DNA from: Amphritea atlantica
GTDB lineage: Bacteria; Pseudomonadota; Gammaproteobacteria; Pseudomonadales; Balneatricaceae
Assembly: GCA_024397875.1 (NCBI GenBank)
Contig: CP073344.1
Span: forward strand, 487,001-551,000
Length of the DNA stretch: 64,000 nt
Reading direction: 5' to 3'
Part shown: one piece after another, positions 39,494 through 48,193 of the stretch
How positions within the stretch are numbered: position 1 is the first letter of the stretch
Layout: every line of letters begins with the position of its first letter
Program-made: the position numbers and the translations under genes
The notes under the pieces: model-generated
The model's database searches: none
Seen by the model: the letters and a program-made list of their open reading frames with translations, nothing else
Told to the model about the DNA's origin: nothing

Positions 39494-40351
39494 CTAGCGA
39501 CTGCTCTTAGCCTCCGTCAGGAATTTTAAGATAGCCTCCCTATCCCGAATCAGGTGCCGGGCGTGTGGCTGGCAGATAACCCTGACATCTGCGACATTCG
39601 CTTCGAGTCTGTCCTGAGTGGCTTTGGAATCGAGCAGGACATCTTTGCCAGCGACGATTGCCAGCATTGGGGCCCGGATGTTTTGCAGGTTTTTATCGCT
39701 GAAGATCGGCAGCTTATCCATTCGGGGTTTGACGTGTTGAATGATAAGGGCGAAGAACTCCCTGAATCTCAGCACAGTAGGGGATGGGTTTTTCTCTTCG
39801 GGACCGAAGATCATTTCGCGTACTTTGCGTTTCCCCCACTTGCCTAGCAACATCAGAGGCAGTGCTTTGAGCAGAAACTTACGCTGTGGGCCTACACCGC
39901 CTGGCACCAGCAGGGCGAGTTTGGTGATTTTTTCCGGCCGTCTGCTGGCGTAATCCAGTGCCAGCCAGCCACCCAGCGATTCACCCACCACGGCGGCTTC
40001 AGAAAGCCCCGCTGCCTGCATCACATCATCCAGCCACAGCGTGTAGTCATCGGTATTCATCGGCAGACGAACCTGCGCACTCAGGCCGGGCTCGCCGATC
40101 ATATCGATAGCGTAGATTCGAAAATGTTTTGACCACTCCTCAATATCCAGAAACCAGGCTGTGGCATTAGCCATAGCACCGTGCATTAGCAGCAGCGGCG
40201 GCAGTGCTTTATCGCCACAGGTCAGTAGATGGGTTTCGCCAAACCGGGTTGTCAATTTTAACTGTTCAAAGGCAACCGGCCAAAGATCCAGAATCTCGTG
40301 ATAGCATTGGTGGACAGCGACTTTTCCTTCGGCTGATTTGTAAATTGTCAT
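39494..40351 (-). CDS. Alpha/beta hydrolase
   Basis: Alpha/beta-fold hydrolase, 285 aa, substrate unknown. The oxyanion region LLLMHGAM (about 53-60), the nucleophile elbow VGESLGGW with S125, an acidic loop [13 protein letters not shown] near 245 and the final histidine in PHARHLI near 268 complete the triad. No signal peptide is seen. It is the last gene before the aryl polyene cluster and lies 163 bp downstream of the phosphopantetheinyl transferase on the same strand; a role in pigment work-up is possible but not shown. Confidence 0.85.
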   Translation of the reverse strand: MTIYKSAEGKVAVHQCYHEILDLWPVAFEQLKLTTRFGETHLLTCGDKALPPLLLMHGAMANATAWFLDIEEWSKHFRIYAIDMIGEPGLSAQVRLPMNTDDYTLWLDDVMQAAGLSEAAVVGESLGGWLALDYASRRPEKITKLALLVPGGVGPQRKFLLKALPLMLLGKWGKRKVREMIFGPEEKNPSPTVLRFREFFALIIQHVKPRMDKLPIFSDKNLQNIRAPMLAIVAGKDVLLDSKATQDRLEANVADVRVICQPHARHLIRDREAILKFLTEAKSSR

Positions 40352-40514
40352 CTTTGTTTCCAGATAGTGTTTATAGAGGCGGATATCAGAACGGATGATG
40401 CTTGTGGTGCCGGCAAGTGCCTGTTCAGAAAGAGGCTACAGCTTACAGGGTAATTCTGGTTGAGTATTGTCCGAAGCAATAAAGCTTGCGATATCGGCCA
40501 GCCCGATAAAGTCG

Positions 40515-41189
40515 TCATTTACATCTCAGTAAGCGGGGAGTGAGGGAATCGGGTTTAATGCTGCTGAGACTGACGACTGCAATGTGATATTGATCCAGCA
40601 TCGTTTCATACAGGTGCCACGGTCCGGTGCCGGTTATCAGATCGTTATATACAAGGGATGCGAGAGTCGTTCTCGCTTGCTCTGCTGCCGGGAGGGCTTT
40701 GTAAAGTGCTTCTTTGGCGCACCATAAACGGTAAAAGTAATCTTGCTGTCTGGCGACAGTGTCGGGCATTGATTCTTGCTCTGTGGAATTCATAAACAAT
40801 TCTGCTGCAGAGATGAAATCCCGCGATGCTTTTGGGTATTCAGCATCAATGCCGATTCTGTCTGAACTCAGTGCAAAGCAGATCAGTTCTTTGCTGTGGG
40901 TCAGACTGATATAACCGGGTGTCGGCAGGTTGTGAATAACTGGAGCCGAATTGGGAAGCTCTTCAAGTTGCCAATAGTTCAGTGGCTGATCAAATAAATC
41001 GCTCAGGGCGCTACAGATCAGAAACCGGCTGGACAAGTATTGCTGGCGTCTGCGGGGGTGTCGCAGCGATTTAAAGCGTTGCTGCTGGGCGCAGGGAAGC
41101 TGCAACAGTTGTTGTTCATTCTCTGATGCGTCAGATTCGGTTCGGGTATACCAGAACCGAATCTCAGCAGCAGGATTGTTAGCGGGCAA
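40515..41189 (-). CDS. apeB: 4'-phosphopantetheinyl transferase of the APE cluster
   Basis: Sfp/AcpT-type phosphopantetheinyl transferase, 224 aa, that would activate the two acyl carrier proteins of the cluster by attaching phosphopantetheine to their serine. The Mg-binding motif IGIDAE (about 112-117) and WCAKEALYK (about 151-159) are intact. The start is TTG at 41189, overlapping the upstream gene by 11 bp, so the two are coupled. Letter assigned by analogy with ApeB of the E. coli/Xenorhabdus pathway. Confidence 0.9.
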   Translation of the reverse strand: MPANNPAAEIRFWYTRTESDASENEQQLLQLPCAQQQRFKSLRHPRRRQQYLSSRFLICSALSDLFDQPLNYWQLEELPNSAPVIHNLPTPGYISLTHSKELICFALSSDRIGIDAEYPKASRDFISAAELFMNSTEQESMPDTVARQQDYFYRLWCAKEALYKALPAAEQARTTLASLVYNDLITGTGPWHLYETMLDQYHIAVVSLSSIKPDSLTPRLLRCK

Positions 41190-41619
41190 GTTTTACTACA
41201 TCACCATTCAAAGCAACACCAGCGATAATTGCGCCGGCATGACATTCGAATTCAGTGTTGCTGCTGTTTTTCTCTTTTTTGTAATAGCTGACAATATTGA
41301 CCACGGCGTTACCACCTTCAGTCCGTGCTCTCTCCTGTAAGGCGAGCAGGGTGGACAGAAACACCCAGCGGCAGGCTTCGCCATCGCTTTTGCCAAATGC
41401 GTTGGTTTTCTTGTTCGTGGTGACATTACCAAAAGACTGCAGCGTTTTGGCGTGCTTCTGAGTGCCAAAATACAAGCGGATATTTGGATCCAGGCGCTGC
41501 TGAAACTCAGCAGACTGCATCGCGTCCGCAATCGAAAACATCAGTTTGGAGTCGCGACTGAAAGCATTCGGGGCAATCAGCAGCAGGGAGGTCGTAATAA
41601 GGGTTATAAGTAGTTTCAC
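41179..41619 (-). CDS. ApeA-like exported protein of APE clusters
   Basis: 146-aa protein with a signal peptide ending near residue 21 (NAFS). It resembles the small proteins misleadingly named excinuclease ATPase subunit that sit at the edge of many APE clusters; that identification rests on memory of context, not on a search. Two cysteines (in GEACRWVF and FECHAGA) could pair. The start is GTG at 41619 with AAGGAG 6 bases upstream. It heads the minus-strand arm, divergent from the main pigment operon. Confidence 0.7.
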   Translation of the reverse strand: MKLLITLITTSLLLIAPNAFSRDSKLMFSIADAMQSAEFQQRLDPNIRLYFGTQKHAKTLQSFGNVTTNKKTNAFGKSDGEACRWVFLSTLLALQERARTEGGNAVVNIVSYYKKEKNSSNTEFECHAGAIIAGVALNGDVVKLAR

Positions 41620-41746
41620 TGTACGCTCCTTGTGAAGGGACCTTTCTTTAAGTGAGTTGATTATAGAGACTTAAATAAACCGCTTCAATGTGCGCTTTTA
41701 GAGACTTTTAGGTTTGCATCAGCAGAGCCAGCAGGTAAAATTCCAT

Positions 41747-41780
41747 CCCTGAATATAGGGATAATATTGCAATATTCGGG
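41747..41780. promoter_or_regulatory. Palindromic region in the divergent APE promoter
   Basis: AATATTGCAATATT at 41763-41776 is a perfect 14-bp palindrome. A longer fold pairs CCC-T-GAATAT (from 41747) with ATATTC-GGG (to 41780) with one bulged base. It sits in the 208-bp region between the ApeA-like gene and the operon start and is a good operator candidate. Confidence 0.55.
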
Positions 41781-41827
41781 AGTGTTCACTCATTGATCAT
41801 TCCTATATATCATCGGGAGTCGGGTGC

Positions 41828-42550
41828 TTGGTAGGTTTTAAATTGCAATCATGGAATGCATTTGCGCCAGGACTGGAAAACCATAGCGCGTGGCGTGACT
41901 GGATTCAGTGTCCGGCAGAGCTCCCATCCGGGCTGGGGAAAACCTCTCTGAAGCAGATTCCACCTATGCTCAGAAGGCGCTTCACCGAGCTGGGACGCTG
42001 TGCAGCAGGCGCGGCGCTGCCCCTGCTGGAAAATATAGATTCTATACCGGGCGTTTTTGCATCCAGACATGGTGATACCCCCCTGACGCTGTCTTTGTTA
42101 GAGGGTATAGCGAGCGACGAACCGATGTCTCCCACCGGATTCAGTCTTGCGGTACACAATGCGTTAAGTGGATTACTCTCTATTGCCCGTAAGGATCTGA
42201 GTGAGGTCACAGCGATCGCAGCGACTGATAACCTGATACCTAACGCAATTATCGAAGCGGTTACACAGTTGCAGGACAGCTCCAGGGTTTTGTGTGTGAT
42301 TTATGATGTACCCCTGCCTGAACTCTATCAGCCATATTGCGACTCAATACCTTTTCCACATGCGGTGGCGATGATTCTGAGTCGGGAAGAGGGCGAAGAC
42401 TTCATATTGCAAAGCGAGGCTGACTGTATCCCTGGTGCGGATGAAAATAACGACTTTATGCGGCTTATGCGTTTACTTACCGGGTTAGACTCCTGTGCTC
42501 GATACGGTAGTGCTTTGACACGCAGTGAATGGCGGATCTCCCGGGCATGA
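41828..42550 (+). CDS. apeC: Ketosynthase-like chain length factor (ApeC)
   Basis: 240-aa beta-ketoacyl synthase N-terminal-like protein. In the Xenorhabdus APE pathway ApeC lacks the catalytic cysteine and pairs with the ketosynthase ApeO as chain length factor. Here no TACSS-type cysteine motif is present and only part of the thiolase fold is kept, which agrees. The start is TTG at 41828 with GGGAG 8 bases upstream. It opens a run of about 17 genes with mostly overlapping ends. Confidence 0.85.
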   Translation: MVGFKLQSWNAFAPGLENHSAWRDWIQCPAELPSGLGKTSLKQIPPMLRRRFTELGRCAAGAALPLLENIDSIPGVFASRHGDTPLTLSLLEGIASDEPMSPTGFSLAVHNALSGLLSIARKDLSEVTAIAATDNLIPNAIIEAVTQLQDSSRVLCVIYDVPLPELYQPYCDSIPFPHAVAMILSREEGEDFILQSEADCIPGADENNDFMRLMRLLTGLDSCARYGSALTRSEWRISRA

Positions 42551-43341
42551 GCTTTTTTATCGCTCGTATCAACCATGGCTGGCGATGGTTTGGCACGGTA
42601 TTCAGTTTCTTCATCTTTGGCCTTGGTGGCCTACTTCTGCCGGTGTTTGCGGTCCCCGTACTCTTTCTTTTACCGGGAACCAAGCGGCAACGTGAACGCC
42701 GGGCTCAGGGCATTATTCATCACGCATTTCGTTTTTATATCGGCATGATGAAATTCCTGGGAGTGTTGAGTTATCAGTTAGAGGGTGTGGATAAGTTACC
42801 TCAGGCTAAGTTGATTCTGGCGAATCATCCGTCATTGATCGATGTCATCTTCCTGATCGCATTAGTGCCGAATGCCAATTGCGTTGTGAAAGGCGGGTTG
42901 GTTCGTAACCCTTTTACCCGGGGGCCGATTAAGACGGCCGGCTATATTATCAATGAAAGTAGTGAAGAGGTGATATCGGCCGCTGCAGATGCTTTTGCTA
43001 AAGATGATGCACTGATTATCTTCCCGGAAGGAACGCGTACCACTCCTCAGCAACAGGTTAACCTTAAACGTGGCGCTGCGAATGTGGCGATCAGAACGGC
43101 TGCCGATATAACCCCGGTGCTGATTGAGTGTGTTCCCACGACGCTGAGCAAAGAAAACAGGTGGTATCATGTACCTCCGGAAAAAGTCCATTTTCGAATC
43201 AAGGTATGCGAACCGATTTCGGTGGCACCCTATTTGGCTGAGAGCGCCCCATCCGTAGGAGCCAGGAAACTGACTACGGATCTGGCAGAGTATTTTAATA
43301 AGGAGTTGGTACTATATGAGCAATCTGCAGCTGGAAATTAA
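42547..43341 (+). CDS. apeD: Lysophospholipid acyltransferase family protein (ApeD)
   Basis: PlsC-type acyltransferase, about 264 aa, with an N-terminal membrane segment (about 15-45). The HX4D motif is NHPSLID (about 100-106) and the second motif is FPEGTR (about 161-166). It may transfer the polyene or a fatty acid to a lipid carrier. I choose ATG 42547, overlapping the apeC stop as ATGA; an upstream ATG at 42529 is possible. It overlaps the apeE start by 26 bp. Confidence 0.9.
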   Translation: MSFFIARINHGWRWFGTVFSFFIFGLGGLLLPVFAVPVLFLLPGTKRQRERRAQGIIHHAFRFYIGMMKFLGVLSYQLEGVDKLPQAKLILANHPSLIDVIFLIALVPNANCVVKGGLVRNPFTRGPIKTAGYIINESSEEVISAAADAFAKDDALIIFPEGTRTTPQQQVNLKRGAANVAIRTAADITPVLIECVPTTLSKENRWYHVPPEKVHFRIKVCEPISVAPYLAESAPSVGARKLTTDLAEYFNKELVLYEQSAAGN

Positions 43342-43576
43342 ACAGATGATTATTGAAACCCTGGATCTGGAAGATATTGAACCAGACGAGATTGTTGATG
43401 ATGAACCGTTGTTTGTTGAGGGTCTGGGGCTCGATTCAATTGATGCTCTGGAGATCGGTCTGGCGGTGCAAAAACGTTATGGTATTAAGCTTAAAGCAGA
43501 CTCAGATGATACTCGTGAGCATTTCGCCAGTGTTAATGCGCTGGCCGCTTTGATTGAATCGCAGCGCGTTGCTTAA
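43316..43576 (+). CDS. apeE: Acyl carrier protein 1 of the APE cluster
   Basis: Acyl carrier protein, 86 aa. The phosphopantetheine serine lies in GLGLDSIDALE (about 39-49). ApeE carries the growing aryl polyene chain in the characterised pathway. GGAG about 12 bases ahead supports the ATG at 43316, which lies inside the acyltransferase gene end. Confidence 0.94.
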   Translation: MSNLQLEIKQMIIETLDLEDIEPDEIVDDEPLFVEGLGLDSIDALEIGLAVQKRYGIKLKADSDDTREHFASVNALAALIESQRVA

Positions 43577-43585
43577 GGGGGTTAT

Positions 43586-43831
43586 ATGACTGATCAGGAA
43601 CAAATTTACCAGAAAATATCAGCTGTACTTGTCGAGCTGTTCGAGATTGACCCGGCTGCGATTCATCCGCAGGCTCATCTGTATCAGGATCTGGATATTG
43701 ACAGTATTGATGCAGTAGACCTGGTTGTTGAGCTGAAAAAGATGACCGGTAAGAAGATTAAACCGGAAGACTTCAAATCCGTGAGAACGGTACAGGATGT
43801 CGTAAACGAAGTCGAAAAACTGTTCGGCTGA
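43586..43831 (+). CDS. apeF: Acyl carrier protein 2 of the APE cluster
   Basis: Acyl carrier protein, 81 aa, with the attachment serine in DLDIDSIDAVDL (about 34-45). The presence of two distinct ACPs next to each other is the norm for APE clusters. A GGGGG run lies 7-11 bases before the ATG. Confidence 0.94.
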   Translation: MTDQEQIYQKISAVLVELFEIDPAAIHPQAHLYQDLDIDSIDAVDLVVELKKMTGKKIKPEDFKSVRTVQDVVNEVEKLFG

Positions 43832-43836
43832 TAGCG

Positions 43837-44373
43837 ATGATTTTCAAAGTGGGTGCGCTGGTACTGACGCTGGGATATCCCTTTATCGTTTACTGGGGAT
43901 TACAGAGCTTCAATGCGGCTCTGTTGCTGCCATTACTTGCTATCGTTCTCGTCCTGCGGTGGGTAGCCGGTGAGCAGAACACTGACCGTAAAGTTATTTT
44001 AGCCAGTGCCGTCGGTGTCGTCCTGATCGTAATCATCTGGGGCATACAGCAGGGCTTAAAATTTTATCCTGTGCTGGTCAATTTCAGTATGCTGGTGGTT
44101 TTTGGCAGCAGCCTTTACGCCCGGCAGACTGTTATTGAAAAGTTGGCCCGGCTTAAAGAGCCTGATCTGCCACCCAGGGCGATTGCCTATACCCGCAATG
44201 TGACGCGTGTCTGGTGTGCCTTTTTTATCCTGAATGGGACGGTTTCTGCTATGACGGCGATTTGGGGCTCAGAACAGATATGGGTGCTCTATAACGGTTT
44301 TATCGCCTATCTATTGATTGGTTTGCTGATGATGACTGAATGGATTGTCCGGCAAAGATTAAAGCGGAACTGA
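43837..44373 (+). CDS. apeG: APE cluster membrane protein (ApeG-like)
   Basis: 178-aa integral membrane protein with about five or six predicted helices, of the COG4648 type found in APE clusters. No catalytic motif is visible; it may hold the synthesis complex at the membrane. Its stop overlaps the next start as TGATG. Confidence 0.8.
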   Translation: MIFKVGALVLTLGYPFIVYWGLQSFNAALLLPLLAIVLVLRWVAGEQNTDRKVILASAVGVVLIVIIWGIQQGLKFYPVLVNFSMLVVFGSSLYARQTVIEKLARLKEPDLPPRAIAYTRNVTRVWCAFFILNGTVSAMTAIWGSEQIWVLYNGFIAYLLIGLLMMTEWIVRQRLKRN

Positions 44374-46070
44374 TGACTACGTTATTCCCTCTGACTGACT
44401 GGCTGAATAATGCCCCCGGACCGGTTATCGCCTGCGGAGCTGATGGTGCGTTTACAAAGACGGATCTGGATGCCCGTATCTCATACTGGGCTGCTGTGCT
44501 TCCCGCACAGCAGGGGCAGCGCTGGGCGGTATACCATAAAGATTCGGCCGAGTTTTTGTCGCTGCTAATGGCGCTGTGGCAGCTTGGCTGCACCGCCTGC
44601 ATTCCGGGAGATAACCGCTCTGCAACCTGCGAACGGCTGCGACTGCATGTTGATGGTTTTGTCGGGGATTTTCCGGATTATTCTGTGCATTATCCAGTCC
44701 AGGCTGAGCGGGATTGTGTTACCCGTACCGAATGGCTGACACTGGATGGCGATTTTCCTGCACTGGAAATCTATACCTCGGGGTCTACCGGAGAGCCACA
44801 AGCGATTGGGAAAACCATTGCCGAGCTCGATTTCGAACTGGCGTCTCTGGAAACACTCTGGCCGGAAGACAAGGATGCCGTTGTTATCTCTACGGTCACG
44901 CATCAACACTTTTATGGTCTGATCTTTCGCCTGTTATGGCCGCTGACCCGAGGTCAGCGTTTTTTCCGGGAGCAGTGTCAGTACACAGAGGATGTTTTCA
45001 ACAGGGCGCGTTTGCAGCCTTCGTTCGTATTGATATCTACGCCCTCACACCTTGGACGCATCAACACATCGGTTGCATGGAGTGAGGTGGCTGAGCGGTG
45101 TCGTTCTGTACTTTCATCGGCGGCTCCGCTGAGTCGTGAGCACAGTTTACTCGTTGCAAACCTTTTAAAGGCCCCGGTGCGAGAGATCTATGGCAGCTCA
45201 GAAACAGGTGCGATCGCCTGGAGAGTTCAGTCCGAAACGGCTGACGGTGCCTGGGAGGGGATTCCCGGAGTGGCTTTGACACAAACAGAGAGCTCGCTTT
45301 TGCGAGTCGACGGGAAACATGTGGGTGAGTCACCTTTCGATATGGCTGATCGGGTAGAGTTTGTAGCCGGAGGACGGTTTCAGCTGCTGGGGCGTATCGA
45401 CCGGATCGTCAAAGTAGAGGGTAAGCGTGTTTCGTTAACTGAAGTGGAGCGTGAGGTTCAGCGCAGCGAGTTTATTGCTGTGGCCAAGGCTGTGGTTATA
45501 ACCCGTAAACGTACTGAGCTTGCGTTAGTCGCAGAGCTCACTGCCGCGGGCCGCAGGGAGCTGGCGCTGATCGGAAAACGAAAACTGCAGCGGCAACTCC
45601 GGCAGCATCTTGAAAACTGTTTTGAACCGGTTCTGTTACCCCGGCGCTGGCGCTTTGTTGAGCAGTTGCCCTATAACTCACAGGGGAAGTTACCTATGGA
45701 TCGCTTGCAGGCGCTGTTTGATCAGGCAGAGGTTAAATGGCCGGAATTGTTGCGTCAGACTGTTGATAATAATAGGGCCGAAATGGTTTGCCGGATTCCG
45801 GCGGAGCTGATCTATTTTGATGGTCATTTTTCTGGGAACCCGATTTTGCCCGGTATCGCCCAGATTCACTGGGCTGAGCATTATGGTCGCCGATTGCTGA
45901 ATGTGGAAGGTCGCTTTGATCGGCTGGAAGTGGTTAAGTTTCAGCAGGTAATATTTCCTGAATCGACAATCTCTCTTGCTCTTGAGCATCATGCGGAAAC
46001 CCGTAAGCTGAGTTTCCGCTTTTATTCAGATAAAGGAGTCCATTCCAGTGGGCGTATCTGTTTTAACTAA
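44373..46070 (+). CDS. apeH: Fused aryl-ACP ligase and dehydratase (ApeH-ApeI)
   Basis: About 565 aa with two parts. Residues about 1-455 are an ANL-type acyl/aryl adenylating ligase: P-loop IYTSGSTGEPQ, YGSSETGAIAW (A5 motif), and LLGRIDRIVKVEGKRVSLTEVE (A8 hinge). Residues about 465-565 are a hotdog dehydratase of the FabZ/ApeI type with the catalytic segment IYFDGHFSGNPILPGIAQ (His in GHF). In the characterised systems ApeH and ApeI are separate genes and ApeI pairs with ApeP; here they are one protein. I choose ATG 44373 (MTTLFPLTDWL), overlapping apeG; ATG 44340 is an alternative. Confidence 0.9.
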   Translation: MTTLFPLTDWLNNAPGPVIACGADGAFTKTDLDARISYWAAVLPAQQGQRWAVYHKDSAEFLSLLMALWQLGCTACIPGDNRSATCERLRLHVDGFVGDFPDYSVHYPVQAERDCVTRTEWLTLDGDFPALEIYTSGSTGEPQAIGKTIAELDFELASLETLWPEDKDAVVISTVTHQHFYGLIFRLLWPLTRGQRFFREQCQYTEDVFNRARLQPSFVLISTPSHLGRINTSVAWSEVAERCRSVLSSAAPLSREHSLLVANLLKAPVREIYGSSETGAIAWRVQSETADGAWEGIPGVALTQTESSLLRVDGKHVGESPFDMADRVEFVAGGRFQLLGRIDRIVKVEGKRVSLTEVEREVQRSEFIAVAKAVVITRKRTELALVAELTAAGRRELALIGKRKLQRQLRQHLENCFEPVLLPRRWRFVEQLPYNSQGKLPMDRLQALFDQAEVKWPELLRQTVDNNRAEMVCRIPAELIYFDGHFSGNPILPGIAQIHWAEHYGRRLLNVEGRFDRLEVVKFQQVIFPESTISLALEHHAETRKLSFRFYSDKGVHSSGRICFN

Positions 46071-46815
46071 TTCGGTCTTTAAGCCGGTTGTTGTTATTCC
46101 GGTGTATAACCATGAAGACGCTATTGGCGTGACTCTGGCCGCAGTGCTGCGGTATGGCTATCCGGTTTTGCTGGTCGATGATGGTAGTTCACCGGCATGC
46201 AGAGAGGTGCTTGTCCAGCTGAGTCAACAGTATGCAGACCAGGTAGAACTGATCCGTCTTGAGCAGAATCAGGGTAAAGGTGCCGCCGTAAAAGCCGGGC
46301 TCCGGCAGGCGCTTAAATCAGGGTATAGTCACGGTGTTCAGGTTGATGCGGATGGACAGCATGATCTGCAGGCTATGCCGCTGTTTATGGCAACCGCCCA
46401 GTCATCTCCGGAGGCATTAGTGATCGGCTATCCCCGATATGATGAATCGGTTCCGGCTCACCGTTATTACGCCCGTTATCTTACCCATGTGTGGGTCTGG
46501 ATTAATACACTGTCCTTCTCAATCAAGGACACTATGTGCGGCTTCAGGGTGTATCCGTTAGCCAGGGTTACCTCTTTGCTGGAACAAAACAGTTGTGGTA
46601 ACCGCATGGAGTTTGATACTGAGGTCGTTGTGAGATGGACCTGGCTTGGATTTGCGGTGATGAACCTGCCGACCAAAGTAAATTACCCGATTGATGGGGT
46701 CTCTCATTTTAATGCAGTGAAAGATAATCTGCTGATCTCCCGAATGCACGCGCGGCTTTTTTTGGGCATGTTGTTTCGTTTACCCCGGCTCATCCGGAAC
46801 AAATTCTATGGCTGA
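46048..46815 (+). CDS. Family 2 glycosyltransferase of the APE cluster
   Basis: GT2 family glycosyltransferase, 255 aa, dolichol-phosphate mannose synthase-like. The donor-binding start VVVIPVYNHEDAI (about 13-25), DDGSS and the DADGQHD metal site (about 98-104) are present. In E. coli-type clusters this domain is fused to an acyltransferase (ApeJ); here the acyltransferase is a separate gene that overlaps it by 8 bp. The GTG start lies 23 bp inside the preceding gene. Likely attaches a sugar linker to the polyene or lipid. Confidence 0.9.
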   Translation: MGVSVLTNSVFKPVVVIPVYNHEDAIGVTLAAVLRYGYPVLLVDDGSSPACREVLVQLSQQYADQVELIRLEQNQGKGAAVKAGLRQALKSGYSHGVQVDADGQHDLQAMPLFMATAQSSPEALVIGYPRYDESVPAHRYYARYLTHVWVWINTLSFSIKDTMCGFRVYPLARVTSLLEQNSCGNRMEFDTEVVVRWTWLGFAVMNLPTKVNYPIDGVSHFNAVKDNLLISRMHARLFLGMLFRLPRLIRNKFYG

Positions 46816-47767
46816 TTCGGGGAAGCACTGGTCGGGAGTCGGCGAGGCAGGCTCATTGCTGGGTATGAGAATTTTACTGTTCGCTTACCGGTTGTTCGGG
46901 CGTTGGGGATTCCGGCTGATTTTGCTGCCGGTGATAAGCTATTTTTATTTAACCCGAAAGCAGGCGCGTCAGGCGTCTGCCGAATATCTGACCCGGCTAT
47001 CGGCAACGTTTCCCCACTGTATCAAAAAAGGGATGACTTCCCGCCAGCATTTCTGGACGTTTGGTGAGATATTACTGGATAAGCTGTTGGTCTGGATGGG
47101 CCATATTCGCAGGGATGATGTGGTGTTTGAGACGCCAGTTGCATTTTCTGAACTGGATCAAAGTAATCAGGGGGGAGTGATTCTCGTCTCTCACCTTGGT
47201 AATACTGAAGTGTGCAGTGCTCTGGCCCATCAATTGCCGGATATTCGGGTGACGATGCTGGTATATACCCAGCATGCTGAGAAGTTCAACACGCTGATGA
47301 AACAGACAAACAGCAATGCCTCGATCAATCTGATGCAGGTAACCGATATGTCGCCGGCAACAGCGATGATTCTGTCTGAACGCGTTGATGCCGGAGAGTA
47401 TGTGGTTATTGCGGCAGACCGGACGCCGGTAAGCGGCGCTAAGCGCACCTCTGCGGTTGAGTTTTTAGGTGCAACGGCGAGTATGCCTCAGGGCGCCTTT
47501 ATTCTTGCGGGGTTGCTGCGCTGTCCTGTTTATCTGATGTTTTGCCTGAAACAGGAGCAGAAATATCATATTTATCTGGAACGGTTTGCAACGCAGCTGT
47601 CATTTAACAGACGCCATCGTAGTGAACAGATTCAGAGTGCGGTCCAAAATTATGCAAAGCGACTGGAACATTATTGCCAGATCGCACCATTGCAATGGTT
47701 TAATTTTTTTCCGTTCTGGAAATCTGAACAGCCAGCTTCCAATCCCATTAACGAAACACTTTCATAA
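46808..47767 (+). CDS. LpxL/HtrB-type acyltransferase of the APE cluster
   Basis: Lauroyl/myristoyl-type acyltransferase family, 319 aa, with an N-terminal membrane helix (about 35-52). The HX4E catalytic motif is in VSHLGNTEV (about 117-125) and AADRTP follows near residue 200. It equals the C-terminal half of fused ApeJ proteins. It probably acylates the glycosylated polyene or its lipid anchor. Confidence 0.88.
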   Translation: MADSGKHWSGVGEAGSLLGMRILLFAYRLFGRWGFRLILLPVISYFYLTRKQARQASAEYLTRLSATFPHCIKKGMTSRQHFWTFGEILLDKLLVWMGHIRRDDVVFETPVAFSELDQSNQGGVILVSHLGNTEVCSALAHQLPDIRVTMLVYTQHAEKFNTLMKQTNSNASINLMQVTDMSPATAMILSERVDAGEYVVIAADRTPVSGAKRTSAVEFLGATASMPQGAFILAGLLRCPVYLMFCLKQEQKYHIYLERFATQLSFNRRHRSEQIQSAVQNYAKRLEHYCQIAPLQWFNFFPFWKSEQPASNPINETLS

Positions 47768-47785
47768 ACCGGTCCGGGAGTCTGC

Positions 47786-48193
47786 ATGTTTGAAGCTGAA
47801 ATTATTATTGAGATTCCGTTTCATGATGTCGATGTCATGCGGGTGGCCTGGCACGGGCATTATGCCAAGTATCTGGAGATAGCCCGCTGCGAGCTGTTCG
47901 AACAGTTTGATTACAATGTTCCGCAGATGGATCAGTCCGGCTATGCCTGGCCGGTGATTGATATGCGTATCCGTTATGCACAACCTTTGCGCTTCCAGCA
48001 GAAGGTTAAGGTTAAGGCGACGCTGGTAGAGTGGGAAAATCGATTCAAGGTGAATTACCTGATAACCGATGCGGAAACCGGGAAACGTCTGACTAAAGCG
48101 TATACCGTTCAGGTCGCGGTAGACGTTGCCAGTGGCGAGATGCTGTATGTGTCCCCCGATATTGTGTTTGAAAAGCTGAGGCTTAAATCGTGA
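47786..48193 (+). CDS. apeK: Acyl-CoA/ACP thioesterase (ApeK-like)
   Basis: Hotdog thioesterase of the 4-hydroxybenzoyl-CoA thioesterase group, 135 aa. The signature segment HDVDVMRVAWHGHYAKYLE (about 11-29) contains the usual catalytic Asp position. It would release or proofread acyl chains from the ACPs. Coupled to the next gene by TGATG. Confidence 0.88.
   Translation: MFEAEIIIEIPFHDVDVMRVAWHGHYAKYLEIARCELFEQFDYNVPQMDQSGYAWPVIDMRIRYAQPLRFQQKVKVKATLVEWENRFKVNYLITDAETGKRLTKAYTVQVAVDVASGEMLYVSPDIVFEKLRLKS

Noticed and set aside
41179..41619. DNA repair role (excinuclease) for the ApeA-like protein
   Set aside because: It has a signal peptide, no ATPase motifs and is far too short; the excinuclease name used for such proteins appears to be a database artefact.
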